A DNA stretch of 64,000 bases from Micromonospora sonchi (GCF_014646235.1 NZ_BMNB01000003.1:186001-250000); one strand, 5' to 3'. Shown: positions 56,256 through 63,793, numbered from the stretch's first letter. Made by a program: numbers and translations. The notes: a model not told the origin generated them from the sequence alone.

Positions 56256-57152
56256 TCAGCCGGACACGTCCTCGCGAGTGCCCACGAACTCGACACCCGA
56301 CACCACATCCATGGACGTGACGGCACCCGTCGGCGCCCACCCCTCGGCCACGAACTTGGCCGCCACCTCACCCGGCACCCAATCCCGGCCACGCTCCGGA
56401 TCCGACATCCACGACACCAAACCCTCCGAGGTGGGGAACACGGGCGAGATAGGGGAGCCTTCGCTGACCGTCTCCCACAACTGCCAGCCGTCGCCCATCG
56501 GCGGCTCGGTCGGCTCCCACGCCTCGTAGGCCGCCTTGTGGTCGCTGTCGCGCCACACGCTGGCCTCACCGGCGCAGGACCCACACACGTAGGGCAGGCT
56601 GTCCCGCTCGCAGCGGGCTTTGACGCACACTCCGGCGTTGAAGCCGTCGTGACCCAGGCTGAGGATGTGCCACTCGTTGACCTGCTCGGGGGTGGGAACC
56701 ACGGGCGGGTCGGTGGGCTGCCAGCCGTTCTCCCGCGTCCAGGTGTGGGTGAGGTCGACCAGCCGTTCCTCAGCCAGCAGCGCGGCCACGTCGGCTTCGT
56801 TGAGGTGGTGCGACCACTGCCCGTTCCACAGGTCGGCCAGACGGCGGGCCTCCCGCCGGATCGCGTGCTCGCCGGTGCCGTAGTAGTCGGGGCTGCGGGT
56901 GACGTTGCGTTCGGCGAACTTCCGCACGGCGGGGCTGTCGGGGGTGAGCGGGGTGGAGCCGTTGTCTTCGGGCCGGAAGGGGGCGTTGCCGTACCACTGG
57001 TCGTGCAGGTGCTTGGCCTCGGTGGAGTAGCCGCTGCCGTTGCAGGTGTCGCATGCGGCCGGTTGCAGGTTGTCGGGCATGAGGTAGCCGGGCCACACCT
57101 TGCGGAGCGGGGTGTGGAAGTCGAGCGGTACGCGGACGATGCGGCGGCCCAT
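56256..57152 (-). CDS. Hypothetical protein with DnaJ-like Cys motif
   Basis: 298 residues. The start is ATG 57152, overlapping the upstream stop. It opens GRRIVRVPLDFHTPLRKVWP, has CDTCNGSGYSTEA at about 38-50 (a CxxCxGxG motif as in zinc fingers), a helical middle and a second Cys pair (CGSCAGEASVW). Similar proteins are frequent in actinophages, with no assigned function; they may be chaperone-like or nucleic acid-binding. Confidence 0.65.
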   Translation of the reverse strand: MGRRIVRVPLDFHTPLRKVWPGYLMPDNLQPAACDTCNGSGYSTEAKHLHDQWYGNAPFRPEDNGSTPLTPDSPAVRKFAERNVTRSPDYYGTGEHAIRREARRLADLWNGQWSHHLNEADVAALLAEERLVDLTHTWTRENGWQPTDPPVVPTPEQVNEWHILSLGHDGFNAGVCVKARCERDSLPYVCGSCAGEASVWRDSDHKAAYEAWEPTEPPMGDGWQLWETVSEGSPISPVFPTSEGLVSWMSDPERGRDWVPGEVAAKFVAEGWAPTGAVTSMDVVSGVEFVGTREDVSG

Positions 57153-57445
57153 CAGCGGTTCACCTCCGGTCGGTTGTCGTTGAGGTAGGTGCGCGCCCAC
57201 TCGGGCACGTCCCGCTCACGGTCGAAGCGGCGGATCACGTGGTAGCCGTCCGGACCGCCAACGACCGGGCCGGCGATCTCCATCCGCACGAACCGTCCGT
57301 TGCGGTGCTCGACGGTGACCCGCTCGGGCCGAAACTGGACGGTGCCGGTGTTGCGGGTGACGTCCATGGGTGGGGCGCCGTCGGCGGGGTAGGTGTTGGT
57401 GGTTTCGGTGTCGCTGTGGCGAAACAGGCGGGACAGAATGTTCAC
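57152..57445 (-). CDS. Hypothetical protein (97 aa)
   Basis: GTG 57445 overlaps the upstream stop. Starts MNILSRLFRHSDTETTNTYP; has beta-rich VQFRPERVTVEHRNGRFVRM and GPDGYHVIRRFDRERDVPEW. The last strand-helix is basic. No motif; coupled on both sides in this minus-strand operon. Confidence 0.6.
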   Translation of the reverse strand: MNILSRLFRHSDTETTNTYPADGAPPMDVTRNTGTVQFRPERVTVEHRNGRFVRMEIAGPVVGGPDGYHVIRRFDRERDVPEWARTYLNDNRPEVNR

Positions 57446-57810
57446 GGCGTCTCCTCGGGGGTGTCGGCGGGCAGCGGGTAGCCGTAGCGGATAGCGTCCG
57501 GGCCGTCCCACAGCGCCTGGGCGGCGGCAGCGACCGCAGCGTCCAGCAATGGCCGAACCTGGGACCATTCGCTGGCGTCGACTGCTGCCAGCAGCCCGAT
57601 TACAAGGGGTGCCCGAACCTTGGAGTCGAGTGCGTACTGCTTCATACCGGCCGGCGAGTTGAGGGTGTCCCACAGTTCGCAGACGGCGACGGTGATTCGG
57701 TTGGCGGTGTCGGCGATGTCGATGTGCCAGTGGGCGGCGAGGGTGTGGTAGGCGGCGATGGTGTTGTAGGCGGCATCGTAGGCCGACCGGTCGAATTGGG
57801 CGTCGCTCAC
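57442..57810 (-). CDS. Hypothetical helical protein (122 aa)
   Basis: Starts MSDAQFDRSAYDAAYNTIAA with GAGGAG before the ATG at 57810. Mostly Ala-rich helices (VRAPLVIGLLAAVDASEWSQ, LDAAVAAAAQALWDG). It is probably a small soluble protein; function unknown. Confidence 0.6.
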   Translation of the reverse strand: MSDAQFDRSAYDAAYNTIAAYHTLAAHWHIDIADTANRITVAVCELWDTLNSPAGMKQYALDSKVRAPLVIGLLAAVDASEWSQVRPLLDAAVAAAAQALWDGPDAIRYGYPLPADTPEETP

Positions 57811-58019
57811 GGCGTCTCCTCGGGGCTGTCGGTGCGGCGGGTGTTGTGGATGAGGGTGAGCAGTCCGTAGCCCACCCCCAGGGCGGCGAGGAACACGAAC
57901 GGTCCGGGCAGGGCGTTGTCGACGGTGAGCTTGAGGATTAAGGCGGCCACGGCGGCGTACATGAAACGGTTGCCGGCGTAGGCGAGGCTGGCACGGGACA
58001 CGGGGCGGGGCGCGGTCAC
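57807..58019 (-). CDS. Small membrane protein (70 aa)
   Basis: Starts from a GTG at 58019 that overlaps the upstream stop. Two hydrophobic stretches: RFMYAAVAALILKLTV and GPFVFLAALGVGYGLLTLIH. The C-terminal tail is polar. A small phage membrane protein of unknown role. Confidence 0.62.
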   Translation of the reverse strand: MTAPRPVSRASLAYAGNRFMYAAVAALILKLTVDNALPGPFVFLAALGVGYGLLTLIHNTRRTDSPEETP

Positions 58020-58264
58020 GGCGTCACCTTCGGGTTGGGGCGTACACGGACGGTGCGGGTTTCTTCGATCAGCGGCTTGAACTTGCGTTGGGCGCTCTGC
58101 CGGCCGCCCAGACCCAGCGCCGCGCCGATCTCTTCCCAGGTGGCGTTGATGCTGCGCAGTTCGGCGACCAGGTCGATTTCTCGCTTGTCGAAGGCGGCGG
58201 CGGCCTGTGCCCGCTCGCCGGGGATGGCGGCGAGCTGGGCAAGCAGGTCCGTCTTGCCGGTCAC
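58016..58264 (-). CDS. Small HTH-like protein
   Basis: 82 residues from GTG 58264. The second half has a likely helix-turn-helix: INATWEEIGAALGLGGRQSA followed by QRKFKPLIEE; the first half is a helix with AQAAAAFDKREIDLVAELRS. Resembles small sigma-like or MarR-like DNA-binding modules. A regulator of the local operon is possible. Confidence 0.66.
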   Translation of the reverse strand: MTGKTDLLAQLAAIPGERAQAAAAFDKREIDLVAELRSINATWEEIGAALGLGGRQSAQRKFKPLIEETRTVRVRPNPKVTP

Positions 58265-58662
58265 TCCTGGCCCTCACCGGTGATGGACTTGCGGGCGGCG
58301 CGAACGGCCTGCTCGATCTCGTCCAGCATCGCGAGCACGTCACGACGCCGCCCGTTGCGGTGATCGCGGGCCAGGTCGTCGGCGAGGCGGGTGACCTCAC
58401 GGAACCGTTCGGCGCTGTGCACTCGCACGATCTCGGGCGCGTCGAGCGGCTTGAGCATGGGGGCGCTCCACCCGCTGTTGCCGAGCATGGTCAGACGCTC
58501 ACGGTTGAACCGCTGGTTGTTGTCGCAGACGATCTGCGTCTTGGTGAGTTTGATGATGGTGGTGGTCCGGTAGCTTCCTTCGCCGTGGTAGCTGTCGCGG
58601 TAGATGGCGACGGTGGCGCCTTCGCGGATCCAGTCGGTGTCGGTGTGCGCGGCCATGGTCAC
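58261..58662 (-). CDS. Hypothetical protein (133 aa)
   Basis: Starts at ATG or GTG 58662; MAAHTDTDWIREG six bases in is an alternative. Beta-rich N-terminus (ATVAIYRDSYHGEGSYRTTT, QIVCDNNQRFNRERLTML) and helical C-terminus (RRRDVLAMLDEIEQAVRAAR). No motif recognised. Coupled with neighbours. Confidence 0.6.
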   Translation of the reverse strand: MTMAAHTDTDWIREGATVAIYRDSYHGEGSYRTTTIIKLTKTQIVCDNNQRFNRERLTMLGNSGWSAPMLKPLDAPEIVRVHSAERFREVTRLADDLARDHRNGRRRDVLAMLDEIEQAVRAARKSITGEGQE

Positions 58663-58811
58663 GACTCCTCGCTGCCGTCAGTGGGCACCCAGTCCTCAGC
58701 GCCGCAGCGGCTGCACACGCCCTGCCATCCGTCGGGGCCTTCATAGGTGGTCCGGTATGTGTGCTCCGGGTATCCGTCGCACTCCCAGTCGCGCTCGCTG
58801 TTGTCGTTCAT
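58659..58811 (-). CDS. Small zinc-binding protein (50 aa)
   Basis: Starts MNDNSERDWECDGYPEHTYR at ATG 58811; carries ECDGYPEH and VCSRCGAEDWV, four possible zinc ligands. It is the first gene of the minus-strand operon running down to 56256. The 120 bases upstream contain a promoter candidate, with TAATCA (minus) in a relatively AT-rich stretch. Confidence 0.6.
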   Translation of the reverse strand: MNDNSERDWECDGYPEHTYRTTYEGPDGWQGVCSRCGAEDWVPTDGSEES

Positions 58812-58893
58812 GGCGTCCCCTCCGTCCGCTTGTCTCATCCATGATGACATGCCGCCACCATGATTACAACCCTGGTGGGGTAGACACGAAGAA

Positions 58894-58918
58894 GCCCGCC
58901 ACCACCACGGCGACGGGC
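58894..58918 (-). terminator. Weak hairpin after the 58934 gene
   Basis: GCCCG (58894-58898) and CGGGC (58914-58918) can pair, with a few more G-C pairs inside, directly downstream of the minus gene ending at 58934. It is short and imperfect. Confidence 0.35.
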
Positions 58919-58933
58919 CCCCACCAACACAGA

Positions 58934-59620
58934 TCAACGCGGCTCAGCGGCAACCTCAGCCATCAGCTCCGCAGCCCGCGCAGACCACAACTCCACATCC
59001 GCATCCGCCGCCTTCCCCCGATCCCACGCCTCCAACCGGTCCCCCACATGCGCCGGCCCGAGAGTGTTGCCGTACAGCCAGCGGGCCGCCCGATACTCGC
59101 CCTCGCTCGGGCCGGCATCGAACACGACCACCGTCTCCTTGCACACGCCCGCCGAATTCCAGCGCCGCACGATCAGCTTGTCCGTGGTCGACGGACCATC
59201 CCCCGGCAGCCCGCCCGAGATCCGAACCTCCGTCAGGTTCTCCCGCCGAGCGAACGGGTCACTGCTGATGCTCTCGGCGGCGTGGAACAGCTTCCGCGCC
59301 TCGCTCTCGGTGCGGTACCCGTCCGAGGCGAACGCCCCAAACCCGAACCCGGACGTCAGGCCGGGCCGCAGCAGCACCCCGAAATGGTGGCTGTGCTCGC
59401 GCACCGTCTCGGTGATACCGCCGTCGCGCGCGTCCTGGTCGACGGTCAAACCGGCGGTGACCTCCGGCGGGATGTCGACGTGGGTGAGGCGGGTTGCGAC
59501 GGTGATGCGCCGCCCGTGGGAGAGCAGGTTGCGGACCCGCTGGGCGAGGTGCGGCATGGTGTCGAGCGCCGCCATCGCGGTGCAGTCCCGCTGGGTGAGT
59601 ATCCGGGCCGGGTTCGCCAT
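58934..59620 (-). CDS. Hypothetical protein (228 aa)
   Basis: Starts MANPARILTQRDCTAMAALD at ATG 59620. Central region RITVATRLTHVDIPPEVTAG, HHFGVLLRPGLTSGFGFGAF and SEARKLFHAAESISS, then KLIVRRWNSAGVCKETVVVF and an Ala-rich helix. It looks globular, mixed alpha-beta. No known motif. The upstream gene stops two bases before. Confidence 0.62.
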   Translation of the reverse strand: MANPARILTQRDCTAMAALDTMPHLAQRVRNLLSHGRRITVATRLTHVDIPPEVTAGLTVDQDARDGGITETVREHSHHFGVLLRPGLTSGFGFGAFASDGYRTESEARKLFHAAESISSDPFARRENLTEVRISGGLPGDGPSTTDKLIVRRWNSAGVCKETVVVFDAGPSEGEYRAARWLYGNTLGPAHVGDRLEAWDRGKAADADVELWSARAAELMAEVAAEPR

Positions 59621-59621
59621 G

Positions 59622-60023
59622 TCAGTTCTCCGTTCCGTTGATGACGTTGAGGGCCGCATCAGCGTCGGCCAGAAACTCGCTGCGGATACTGTCGTCCACC
59701 TGCCGGTTGTCCCACCGGTCGGCGGCGTCGGGATAGTCGCCCCACGCGTTGAGGTACAGATGCCGCGCCAACCGGTCACGGGCGTCGCCGTCGACCAGCC
59801 TGCCGCCGGTGGCGAGCCGGACCGGCATCGCGTTGTGCGCGTACTCCATTGCCGCGTCCAGCCCGGCAGCGGCGGCGATGCTGTGGCAGGTTTCGGCCAC
59901 ATACTCACCAACCATGCGCCGCAGGTTGGGGTCGATGATGAGTACCCAGGGCCCGTTTTCGACGGCGCCGATGATGGTGTCTTCGGTGTCGGCGAGCCGA
60001 TGCGTGCCGGTCGGGTCAGCCAT
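59622..60023 (-). CDS. Hypothetical protein (133 aa)
   Basis: ATG 60023 starts MADPTGTHRLADTEDTIIGA. A short hydrophobic strand (VLIIDPNLRRM), helices AAAAGLDAAMEYAHNAMPVR and DDSIRSEFLADADAALNVIN. Small alpha-beta protein of unknown role. Coupled to neighbours. Confidence 0.6.
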   Translation of the reverse strand: MADPTGTHRLADTEDTIIGAVENGPWVLIIDPNLRRMVGEYVAETCHSIAAAAGLDAAMEYAHNAMPVRLATGGRLVDGDARDRLARHLYLNAWGDYPDAADRWDNRQVDDSIRSEFLADADAALNVINGTEN

Positions 60024-60210
60024 GCAGATCCCCTCCTCCGGTCGCGCGCTCGGTGGCCCACTCGTGCCCAGCACGATGGTTGAGCGGCTTCGTGCAGCGG
60101 TGAACGGTGTCGAGCGGGTCGGCGCAGCGGGTGCGGCAGCGGGTGGGCTGGTCGCCGATCGGGGCGGGGTCGAGCCACCGCCACGGCGGCACAGTGGTCG
60201 GGTCAGCCAC
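60016..60210 (-). CDS. Small Cys/His protein (64 aa)
   Basis: GTG 60210 start overlapping the next upstream gene. Contains RCRTRCADPLDTVHRC and NHRAGHEW, three Cys and two His that may bind metal, after a Pro/Trp-rich beginning. The stop overlaps the ATG of the following gene. Function unknown. Confidence 0.55.
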   Translation of the reverse strand: MADPTTVPPWRWLDPAPIGDQPTRCRTRCADPLDTVHRCTKPLNHRAGHEWATERATGGGDLHG

Positions 60211-60391
60211 GTCGGTTGTCCTTCGCCTCAATCTCGTCTGCTGTAGGGGTGTAGCCCCACGTGTAGTCGCCGCCGGGAATTCTGGTGTGGTGGCGGTCGC
60301 CGTGGTGGTCGGCGTTCTTCTGGCAGCGGAAGAACCCTCGGGTGTCGGCTCGCTCGCCGCACACCGGACGGTCAACGGCCTGTTCAGCCAC
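60203..60391 (-). CDS. Small hypothetical protein (62 aa)
   Basis: GTG 60391 start, overlapping the membrane gene stop. It has VCGERADTRGFFRCQKNADH and a His/Tyr-rich end (DYTWGYTPTADEIEAKD). A single zinc site is possible. Not recognised. Confidence 0.55.
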   Translation of the reverse strand: MAEQAVDRPVCGERADTRGFFRCQKNADHHGDRHHTRIPGGDYTWGYTPTADEIEAKDNRRG

Positions 60392-60584
60392 GGACCACCT
60401 GCCACACAATCACGGCGATGGTGGCCGACCAGCACACGATCAGGGTGACGGCGAACCGGCGGCGGCTGGCGACCACCCAGTTGCTGAAGGCGACCAGCCA
60501 CGACAGGGGCGGGTACTGGTAGGGCCAGGCGAGGACACGCAGCACGGCAAGGGTGCGCGCATACGGCAGGCGACGCTCAGCCAC
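60384..60584 (-). CDS. Small membrane protein (66 aa)
   Basis: GTG 60584 start. One long hydrophobic segment (RFAVTLIVCWSATIAVIVWQ) near the C-terminus and an amphipathic first half (TLAVLRVLAWPYQYPPLSWL). Overlaps genes on both sides. Perhaps a membrane adaptor; unknown. Confidence 0.58.
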   Translation of the reverse strand: MAERRLPYARTLAVLRVLAWPYQYPPLSWLVAFSNWVVASRRRFAVTLIVCWSATIAVIVWQVVRG

Positions 60585-60852
60585 GGTCGTCCTCCTTGGG
60601 TAGCAGCTCGTATTCCTCGCGGTCAGCCATGTCCCGGTAGACCGCTCCATCCGTGTATCCGGGGCGTCCGGCAGGCCACTCGAACGGCACGTACAGCGTC
60701 CGCTCGTCGTCGCCCATCCGCTGGGCGGGGCCGGTGGCGGTGCACACGGTGCCGTCGTGGATGTTGGTGGGCTGGCCGGGCTTCTGCCTCCATCGGAACT
60801 GGTCGCCTGTTTTTACGGTGGCGAAGAACAGATCGGCGTTGATGTAGGTCAT
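60577..60852 (-). CDS. Hypothetical protein (91 aa)
   Basis: Starts MTYINADLFFATVKTGDQFR at ATG 60852; a GTG at 60861 overlapping the upstream stop is an alternative. Beta-rich: FRWRQKPGQPTNIHDGTVCT, DERTLYVPFEWPAGRPGYTD. No motif. Confidence 0.58.
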   Translation of the reverse strand: MTYINADLFFATVKTGDQFRWRQKPGQPTNIHDGTVCTATGPAQRMGDDERTLYVPFEWPAGRPGYTDGAVYRDMADREEYELLPKEDDRG

Positions 60853-60857
60853 GGCGG

Positions 60858-61301
60858 TCACTGCTCCTTCGGGTCGGTCGCGGCGGCGAGCACGGCCAGC
60901 GTGTTGTGGTCGACGTGCGGGTCGGCGGCAGCCAAACGCAGCAGGTCGGCGCCGGTGATGTCGCCCGGCTTCGACGCAATGTGGGAGATGAGCGCGTCCA
61001 TCCCCTTCACGTCGGCGGCAGTCCGGCCGGTCGTCTTGAGGGTTTCCGTCCACAGGCCGCGCAGGTTGCGGGCCGGCACAGCCTCGGTGCGGTCACCGGT
61101 CCGCTCGTGCAAGGTGACGAGCACCGCGTTGCCGGTCGGATCCGGGTGCGACGACACGAGGTAGAACGGGCCGCTGCGGCGGCGGACGATGCGGTAGGGG
61201 CCGGGGTCCACGACGGTGGCGCGGGTGGGGTGGGTGGTGCGCCAGTCGGGGCCTTCGGCGACGTACACCTCGGCGCCGGGAACGATGTCGGCCTTGCGCA
61301 T
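60858..61301 (-). CDS. Hypothetical protein (147 aa)
   Basis: Starts MRKADIVPGAEVYVAEGPDW; a KOW-like or beta-barrel first half (ATVVDPGPYRIVRRRSGPFY, LVTLHERTGDRTEAVPARNL) and a helical second half (DALISHIASKPGDITGADLL). It may be a small nucleic acid-binding protein by fold, but that is only a guess. ATG 61301 has GAGGAGCAC upstream. Confidence 0.58.
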   Translation of the reverse strand: MRKADIVPGAEVYVAEGPDWRTTHPTRATVVDPGPYRIVRRRSGPFYLVSSHPDPTGNAVLVTLHERTGDRTEAVPARNLRGLWTETLKTTGRTAADVKGMDALISHIASKPGDITGADLLRLAAADPHVDHNTLAVLAAATDPKEQ

Positions 61302-61335
61302 GGTGTGCTCCTCGGGTTGCGGGTCGGGTTGGGTG

Positions 61336-61388
61336 TGGTGCCTCCGGCCGGATCCGATCCGGCGCCCCTCACGGCAGAATGCGGAGGC
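61336..61388 (-). ncRNA. tRNA-like hairpin element without D-arm
   Basis: On the minus strand GCCTCCG (61382-61388) pairs with CGGAGGC (61340-61346), which is followed by ACCA. In between, GCCGGAT/ATCCGGC (61347-61363) forms a T-arm-like hairpin and 18 bases remain for a third arm. The loop lacks the usual TTC pattern. A second hairpin, GGCTGAC/GTCAGCC (61386-61403), overlaps the acceptor. It may be a tRNA remnant, a decoy or a terminator. Weak. Confidence 0.3.
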
Positions 61389-61397
61389 TGACAGGGG

Positions 61398-61643
61398 TCA
61401 GCCGAGCTTGCGGTAGTTGCGGATGTGGGCCTTGATCTTCTTGATGGCCGGGGAGCCCATGTCGCTGCCCAAATCGAGGGTGGTGTCGTCGTCCAGCGGG
61501 ATCTTCTCCATGCGCTCCAAGAAGTCGTCCCAGTCGATGCGGGAGCTGTCGGCGTACCAGCCGTCGAAGATGCTCTCGGCGATGTTGAGGATTTCTTCGG
61601 TGACCTGGTCGGCTTCGGTGACGGTCGTCCACTTGTCGCTCAT
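61398..61643 (-). CDS. Small acidic protein (81 aa)
   Basis: Starts MSDKWTTVTEADQVTEEILN at ATG 61643. Acidic and helical: IAESIFDGWYADSSRIDWDD, FLERMEKIPLDDDTTLDLGS, with a basic end (AIKKIKAHIRNYRKLG). It could be a small inhibitor or adaptor protein. Unknown. Confidence 0.6.
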   Translation of the reverse strand: MSDKWTTVTEADQVTEEILNIAESIFDGWYADSSRIDWDDFLERMEKIPLDDDTTLDLGSDMGSPAIKKIKAHIRNYRKLG

Positions 61644-61669
61644 AACGCTCCTTGCTGAGTTGGCTCTGG

Positions 61670-62050
61670 TCAGATGGCGTGGGTCATGCGCTGGAAGAAC
61701 ACCTCGCCCTGGCCGGCGTTGGTGACACCGGCGTCGACCATGCGGCCGAGGAACGCGGCGAACTGGTAGGGGCTCATCTCGGTGATGCGGCGACGCAGGA
61801 CACCGTTGATGCGGTAGCCGCCGACGTGCTTGGTGTAGGCCAGCCACACGCCGAACCCGGCGCGCAGCGGCTTTTCGGTGCGCTCGCTGTAGTAGCCGGG
61901 GTACTGGCTGGCGAGTTGGAGCGCTTCGAGCATCTGCTCGTGAAGGTCGCTGCCGTTGCGGTAGCGGCGGGTGCGGGTGCCGACCTTGAAGTACCGGCGG
62001 AGCGTGTTGGCGAGTTCCTGTCCGGCGGTCTTCGTGGCGGTGGCCTGCAT
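61670..62050 (-). CDS. Hypothetical protein (126 aa)
   Basis: First gene downstream of the promoter at 62.1 kb, ATG 62050 with AGGGGAG upstream. A basic helix at the start (ATKTAGQELANTLRRYFKVG, RRYRNGSDLHEQML) and a later RRRITEMSPYQFAAFLGRM. No membrane segment. Possibly a DNA-associated protein. Confidence 0.62.
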   Translation of the reverse strand: MQATATKTAGQELANTLRRYFKVGTRTRRYRNGSDLHEQMLEALQLASQYPGYYSERTEKPLRAGFGVWLAYTKHVGGYRINGVLRRRITEMSPYQFAAFLGRMVDAGVTNAGQGEVFFQRMTHAI

Positions 62051-62087
62051 GTCAGCTCCCCTTGTGTTGACTTATCCAACAACCAAG

Positions 62088-62131
62088 AGATTACCCTAGA
62101 GTCATGGAAGGGTCAACACTCAAGAGTCATG
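62088..62131 (-). promoter_or_regulatory. Promoter with duplicated 13-bp operator
   Basis: On the minus strand: TTGACC (62111-62116), 17-bp spacer, TAATCT (62088-62093). The 13-bp element CCCTAGAGTCATG (plus-strand reading, 62094-62106) fills the spacer end next to the -10, and CTCAAGAGTCATG (62119-62131) lies just upstream of the -35. The promoter at 63.4 kb has the same architecture. Elements are seen; regulation is inferred. Confidence 0.65.
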
Positions 62132-62432
62132 ACTTGCGGCGATCCCGCATCCCCGGATTCCGATGACGCGACACCGCCTTATTCACCGACGCCTCAGACG
62201 TCCCCAACTCCGCAGCCAACGCCTTGTACGTCATCGACTGCAACGCCTCCACCACCGCCTCATCCGCAGTCAGCGACAACACCCGCTTAGCCACATCCAC
62301 AAGCTCGCGCGCCGCCTTCGCCCGCTGAACCGGCGGCATCTTAGGCAGCCGACCGACCAGACGAGCCAACTCCCGCGCATCAACACCCTCAGCGTCCATG
62401 ACCGTAGGGTAAGCGAACGTTGGTTCGGTCAC
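62127..62432 (-). CDS. HTH-type small protein
   Basis: 101 residues from GTG 62432, which overlaps the upstream gene stop. Helical start (ARELARLVGRLPKMPPVQRA), then QSMTYKALAAELGTSEASVN and KAVSRHRNPG, a resolvase-like HTH followed by a basic end. Its stop codon overlaps the 62.1 kb operator. It might be the regulator that uses the duplicated 13-bp element, by location only. Confidence 0.66.
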   Translation of the reverse strand: MTEPTFAYPTVMDAEGVDARELARLVGRLPKMPPVQRAKAARELVDVAKRVLSLTADEAVVEALQSMTYKALAAELGTSEASVNKAVSRHRNPGMRDRRKS

Positions 62433-62872
62433 GGCGACCGCCTCTCCGCGACAACCTGCCGGTACCGGTCGAAGTTGACCGCGTCAGGTGACGCCAGCTC
62501 GGCCCGGTCGATCAGGGCGAGCGCGTCATCCCACCGGCCGTCCCGGTACGGCACCTCAGCCTCCGCCAACAGGGCACGGGCAGCCTCATCCCTGGCGGCC
62601 TGCTTCTCGGCCCGCTGCGTGTCGCTGAGCCGGCCTGCGGCCAGGATCTCCGGGTGCGCGTTCAGGTGCGCGGCGACGGCAGCCCACACGACTTTGAGCG
62701 TGTGCCGGTCGCACAGCTTCGAGAGCTGCCCTTCGGACACGTACCGCTCGCAGTCCGAGCGGCCGAACGTGAACCCGCCCTGCTGGCCGTACCAGTTGCC
62801 GGCCCAGTCTTCGCAGGCGTGTGCGACCTGCACCAACTCGACCGGGGTCAGAACGTCTGTCGTGGCGCTCAT
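62429..62872 (-). CDS. Hypothetical protein (147 aa)
   Basis: ATG 62872 start. Opens LTPVELVQVAHACEDWAGNW, then FTFGRSDCERYVSEGQLSKL, RHTLKVVWAAVAAHLNAHPE and a helical half with Ala/Glu repeats. Mixed helix; no motif. Coupled to the HTH gene by overlap. Confidence 0.6.
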   Translation of the reverse strand: MSATTDVLTPVELVQVAHACEDWAGNWYGQQGGFTFGRSDCERYVSEGQLSKLCDRHTLKVVWAAVAAHLNAHPEILAAGRLSDTQRAEKQAARDEAARALLAEAEVPYRDGRWDDALALIDRAELASPDAVNFDRYRQVVAERRSP

Positions 62873-62908
62873 GGACGTCTCCTCTCACTCGATGGTGTCG
62901 TAACGGAC

Positions 62909-62939
62909 GCGGCCCCAGCCTTGGTCCGGCTGGGGCCGC
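62909..62939 (-). terminator. Perfect 12-bp hairpin terminator
   Basis: GCGGCCCCAGCC (62909-62920) and GGCTGGGGCCGC (62928-62939) pair with a 7-base loop between the genes ending at 62950 and starting at 62872 on the minus strand. Confidence 0.65.
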
Positions 62940-62949
62940 ATGTGAGCGG

Positions 62950-63273
62950 CTAGTGCCACTCGACATCCGCGTCGTGCTCGACCGCCCACAGCGCCAGGTC
63001 GTGTAGTTGGGTGAGCCGTTCGGCGAGGTAGCCGGGGCGGCGCCCACCTTCGGTCCAGCGCCCGTCGACCACTTCGGGTCGACCCTCGACGTCGGTGGTG
63101 GTGTCGAGGAGGGCTAGGGCGAGCAGTACCCGGCCGAGGAAGTCCGGGCCGGTGGTGTTGCCCCAGTCGCCGTCGAATTCGAGGCCGAGCAGGTCGAACA
63201 CCTGGGCGGCGTTGCCGTTGGCCATGTTGACCTCGGGCGATCCGGCGGCGTTGGGGGTGATGGTGATGGACAT
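62950..63273 (-). CDS. Hypothetical protein (107 aa)
   Basis: ATG 63273 with GGAGG upstream. Contains a strand-helix start (AAQVFDLLGLEFDGDWGNTT), PDFLGRVLLALALLD and a helical end (RLTQLHDLALWAVEHDADVE). Transcribed from the 63.4 kb promoter after a leader of about 125 bases. Unknown function. Confidence 0.62.
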   Translation of the reverse strand: MSITITPNAAGSPEVNMANGNAAQVFDLLGLEFDGDWGNTTGPDFLGRVLLALALLDTTTDVEGRPEVVDGRWTEGGRRPGYLAERLTQLHDLALWAVEHDADVEWH

Positions 63274-63380
63274 GGGGGCCTCCCTGGGTGGGTTGGGTGG
63301 TGCTTGCGTTTCCCTTCGCGCCCGTGGCGCTGGGGTGGCCCCGATGTCCCGCTCGCGCGGGTCCGCTGTGGAGTTGTGTT

Positions 63381-63447
63381 GGTGTCGTTTCCGACACCAC
63401 GAACATTACCCTAGAGGCATGAAGTAGTGCAATACCCAAGAGTCATG
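63381..63447 (-). promoter_or_regulatory. Second promoter with duplicated 13-bp operator and leader hairpin
   Basis: On the minus strand: TTGCAC (63427-63432), 18-bp spacer, TAATGT (63403-63408). CCCTAGAGGCATG (63409-63421, plus reading) lies in the spacer and CCCAAGAGTCATG (63435-63447) upstream of the -35, matching the 62.1 kb promoter. At the expected transcript start, GGTGTCG/CGACACC (63381-63398) forms a hairpin with a TTTC loop. Confidence 0.62.
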
Positions 63448-63781
63448 GAATTTGGTGGGCAGGCTGGCAGGCGGCGCACAGGTCCCCCAGCCAGCCGTCC
63501 CGCTCCCCCGCCAACCACGCGTGCTCGCCGTCGGCGAAATGCTCCCCGCCCCCGAGCTGCTGCCCACACCGCTGGCAGGCCAGCACCAGGCACGGTTCGT
63601 CGTTGATCCACGCCTCAGGCGGGATGCGCTCCGGGTCGGCGGCGAACATCTCCCACCGCAGGGCGTCAATCTCGTACACGGATGCCCGACCGCTGACCGG
63701 CCAATGCACGTCGTCCAAATCGCCGAGCGGACCAGGCACGAGCATCAGCCAGCAGCAGCCGGGCATCCTCAACAACGGCAC
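63443..63781 (-). CDS. Zinc-ribbon hypothetical protein (112 aa)
   Basis: GTG 63781 is the furthest start; ATG 63766 or 63742 would shorten it. The middle has SVYEIDALRWEMFAADPERI, then a zinc site with LACQRCGQQLGGGEHFADGE and LCAACQPAH. The stop overlaps the 63.4 kb operator. Function unknown; the ligands suggest one zinc ribbon. Confidence 0.58.
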   Translation of the reverse strand: MPLLRMPGCCWLMLVPGPLGDLDDVHWPVSGRASVYEIDALRWEMFAADPERIPPEAWINDEPCLVLACQRCGQQLGGGEHFADGEHAWLAGERDGWLGDLCAACQPAHQIP

Positions 63782-63793
63782 GGCAGCAGTGTC

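Noticed and set aside
61336..61388. A functional full-length tRNA gene
   Set aside because: There is no D-arm, no clear anticodon arm and the T-loop lacks conserved bases; kept only as a tRNA-like element.
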